This document shows positions 6,445 to 7,873 of a DNA stretch of 7,873 nt, in pieces. Numbering within the stretch: the stretch's first letter is position 1; each line of letters begins with the position of its first letter. Both the position numbers and the translations under genes were made by a program. The DNA is taken from NCBI GenBank assembly GCA_012523655.1, contig JAAYTV010000591.1:1-7873 (forward strand), in the 5' to 3' direction. The notes beneath the pieces were generated by a model. It searched no databases, was not told the origin of the DNA, and saw only the letters and a list, made by a program, of their open reading frames with translations. The DNA is from a bacterium. Its GTDB lineage: Bacteria; Zhuqueibacterota; Zhuqueibacteria; Residuimicrobiales; Residuimicrobiaceae.

Positions 6445-7422
6445 TTATTTATTTTTACACACCGCCACGATGTGGTCAGAGGGCAACTCGCCGGTTTGCA
6501 GCAAAAGATCCTCCACTTCAAAGAAAAGAGCCAGCCATTTATCCGCCTCAGGATCGTTGGGGAGGAAATGATGGGCGATCTCGTAGAGGAGCAGATGCAG
6601 CACGGTGCCGCCGTATTCCTTCATCTCGACGATGTCAAAATACTTCGCCATCAGGGAAAGGATGTTTGCAGATTCCACGGCTTCTGAGGGATCGTTGTAA
6701 AGCATTCTCCACCGGCTCGGCCTGAACACCTCTTTTTTTATTTCAGCGCTGTCCCATTTGGTTTTATATTTTTCCGGTAGAATCCGCAGCAGGCTGTTGA
6801 CCACGGTCAGCTGCCGGTTTGTCCATTGAAAGCGGCTGGGGCCGACGAACTCGTGCAGGATGAAAAGGCCGTCGGGCTTGAGAGCGCGGCTGATCGTCCT
6901 CAGAACCGTTTCGAGCGGGGAGAAATGGTGCAGACTCTGTTCCACCAGGACCACGTCGAAGGCGTTGTCCGCGATGTGCAGTCGATAAATATCGCCGACG
7001 GCATAATGAAGGATGTGATCCCATCCCTGCTGTTCGGCCACCTGCATCGCCCGGACGATTCTGGGCGCCGAGAGGTCGTAGGCATCGATGCGGGAAAAAC
7101 AGCCGGACTCTGCCCAGCGGATTTCCGCTGATCCGGTTCCACAGCCCAGCGAAAGCGCGGTGACGGTTCGGCCGGCCAGGTATTTCTCCGCGATATAGCG
7201 GTAGCTGGTGATCCGGCTGTCCCCGGTGATCAGCCTATTCCACCGGGCCTGAACTTGCGGGAGGTCCCACCAGTTGATCGGCGGAGTGTCGGTGTGCGAC
7301 CAGGCGGTGATCACTTTCTGCCGGCGGCTCTGCAGCAGCCGCGATGCCAGTCTGCCGGCAACCCGCCGGCCTTTGATAAATAGATCAATCAAGTCGTGAC
7401 GGTTGATCAAGTTTCCGAACAT
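6445..7422 (-). CDS. Class I SAM-dependent methyltransferase
   Basis: A 325-residue cytoplasmic methyltransferase transferring the methyl group of S-adenosylmethionine to an unknown acceptor. The Rossmann core is clear: motif I LSLGCGTGS (90-98) binds SAM, D116 in IDAYDLS (112-118) is the post-I acidic position, D144 in VGDIY fits the adenine-contact acid, and FDVVLVEQSLHHF (155-167) with LKPDGLFILHEF (181-192) forms the next strands. This matches Methyltransf_11/25-type enzymes. An N-terminal helical extension (1-85) includes NWWDLPQVQARWNRLITGD (50-68), a pattern I associate with methyltransferases near glycan-biosynthesis genes. The C-terminal part (195-325) probably shapes the acceptor site. 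Upstream in frame is a TAA five codons before the ATG, so the start at 7422 is the first possible one. The nearest GGAG is 14 nt away, which is a weak RBS. It lies downstream of the sugar-binding-like gene on the same strand, separated by 77 nt. Sugar O-methylation is plausible but unproven. Confidence 0.88.
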   Translation of the reverse strand: MFGNLINRHDLIDLFIKGRRVAGRLASRLLQSRRQKVITAWSHTDTPPINWWDLPQVQARWNRLITGDSRITSYRYIAEKYLAGRTVTALSLGCGTGSAEIRWAESGCFSRIDAYDLSAPRIVRAMQVAEQQGWDHILHYAVGDIYRLHIADNAFDVVLVEQSLHHFSPLETVLRTISRALKPDGLFILHEFVGPSRFQWTNRQLTVVNSLLRILPEKYKTKWDSAEIKKEVFRPSRWRMLYNDPSEAVESANILSLMAKYFDIVEMKEYGGTVLHLLLYEIAHHFLPNDPEADKWLALFFEVEDLLLQTGELPSDHIVAVCKNK

Positions 7423-7462
7423 GTATTTTTACTGTGCTCCATGTTTCAAGCAACGACCGGTG

Positions 7463-7488
7463 GCCGGATGAGCCTGACCGCATCCGGC
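7463..7488 (-). repeat. Strong 8-bp stem hairpin resembling a REP/PU palindromic unit
   Basis: Within the 77-nt spacer between two minus-strand genes, GCCGGATG (7463-7470) is perfectly complementary to CATCCGGC (7481-7488) around a 10-nt loop. On the minus strand it lies 11 nt after the TAA of the upstream gene. No T run follows, so it is not a textbook intrinsic terminator; it may stabilise or punctuate mRNA. The minus-strand text GCCGGATGCGG, then CTCATCCGGCC, resembles the enterobacterial REP unit on both arms. Only one copy is present in the window, so repeat status is unproven. Confidence 0.55.
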
Positions 7489-7499
7489 TGCAGCGGTTA

Positions 7500-7873
7500 T
7501 TATTCGGGATTCATCTTCACTTGATTGAGATCCAGCGGCCTGCCGGATTCGTCGCACACCCTGAGACACGCCTCCCAATTGCCGCCCTGGTTGGGCACCT
7601 TGAGCAGAATCTGATTCTTTCCTTTTTTCAATTTGGCCTGCACGACATCCTCATCGATGGTCAGTGCGCGCGGAATCATATTCTCGTGTATCTTGTGGCC
7701 GTTGAGCCACAGCGCGATGCCATCGTTGCTGCCGACTTTTAGGAACACCGGTTGATCCTGAGGCATGACGATCTCCGCCCAGGCGTAGGCGGCCGCCTGT
7801 TTTTTACCAAACAGGTCGGCAAAAGGAATGACCGGGTACAAGCCCGCCGGTTTGACCTTTTGCCAGCTGGCGG
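7500..7873 (-). CDS. C-terminal end of a protein with a beta-sandwich sugar-binding-like domain, 5' end missing
   Basis: Only the last 123 residues and the stop are in the window; the frame is open through the right edge. A TTG at 7841 could be read as a start, but the residues before it (ASWQKVKPAG) fit the same domain, so the gene almost certainly begins upstream. The visible segment is one beta-sandwich domain: AAAYAWAEIVMPQDQPVFLKVGS is a strand pair, SNDGIALWLNGHKIHEN (7719-7730 codes for SNDG) is the hallmark loop and strand, and KKGKNQILLKVPNQGGNWEACLRV forms the closing strands. Such domains occur at the ends of large exported glycoside hydrolases, esterases and other carbohydrate-active proteins, and resemble GH2-type sugar-binding and PA14 domains. 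The activity of the missing part cannot be told. Its stop lies 77 nt before the methyltransferase start, with a hairpin between. Confidence 0.8.
   Translation of the reverse strand, partial: ASWQKVKPAGLYPVIPFADLFGKKQAAAYAWAEIVMPQDQPVFLKVGSNDGIALWLNGHKIHENMIPRALTIDEDVVQAKLKKGKNQILLKVPNQGGNWEACLRVCDESGRPLDLNQVKMNPE

Noticed and set aside
6376..6687. Plus-strand frames antisense to the methyltransferase, also 6826-7131
   Set aside because: The minus-strand methyltransferase has clear SAM motifs through this region; the plus-strand translations do not resemble any protein family.
7434..7742. Plus-strand frame over the spacer and the right-edge gene
   Set aside because: It is antisense to a recognisable beta-sandwich domain and no family features are seen.
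7839..7841. TTG at 7841 as the start of a small 113-residue protein
   Set aside because: The frame stays open to the window edge and the upstream residues fit the same beta-sandwich domain, so this is a fragment of a larger protein.
1..7873. Defence system, CRISPR array, mobile element or RNA gene
   Set aside because: I found no spaced direct repeats, transposase or integrase motifs, tRNA-like cloverleaf or rRNA segment; every gene fits carbohydrate or general metabolism.

Overview
The window is 7.9 kb of gene-dense bacterial DNA, moderately GC-rich, with six protein-coding genes and no RNA gene, insertion sequence or CRISPR array that I can see. Two genes run off the window edges. The style points to an uncultured, saccharolytic Gram-negative bacterium: a multi-domain exported rhamnosidase carrying CHB_HEX and PA14 modules, a putative exported or lipid-anchored propeller, and Shine-Dalgarno-led genes with 4-nt overlaps. 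This would suit the wider Bacteroidota/FCB or PVC-like groups, but no marker gene here fixes the phylum.

The left part (3-6430) holds four plus-strand genes that look like one operon. They are the 3' part of a glycerophosphodiester phosphodiesterase (GDPD) family gene, an amidohydrolase-superfamily metalloenzyme distantly like uronate isomerase, a 1161-residue GH78 alpha-L-rhamnosidase, and a small exported protein that appears to be a beta-propeller. The first three are packed tightly. The amidohydrolase either overlaps the GDPD gene by 4 nt or starts 29 nt after it, and the rhamnosidase ATG overlaps the amidohydrolase TGA. A 52-nt gap precedes the propeller gene.

The right part (6445-7873) is on the minus strand. 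A gene entering from the right edge encodes the C-terminal end of a protein with a beta-sandwich sugar-binding-like domain. A 77-nt spacer with a strong hairpin follows, then a class I SAM-dependent methyltransferase. The two gene groups converge with only 14 nt between their stop codons.

Functionally, the left operon looks like glycan breakdown. The GH78 enzyme would release terminal L-rhamnose from a polysaccharide, glycoside or glycolipid. The GDPD-family and amidohydrolase enzymes would act on phosphodiester and sugar-acid or lactone parts of the same or related substrates. A glycerophosphate-decorated rhamnose polymer is one speculative substrate; a rhamnogalacturonan-type substrate is another. 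I saw no convincing evidence of a defence system or a wholly new machine. The most distinctive items are the coupled GDPD/amidohydrolase/GH78 arrangement, the uncharacterised amidohydrolase and propeller proteins, the SNDG-type motif shared by two unrelated genes, and a hairpin resembling an enterobacterial REP unit in what does not look like an enterobacterium.
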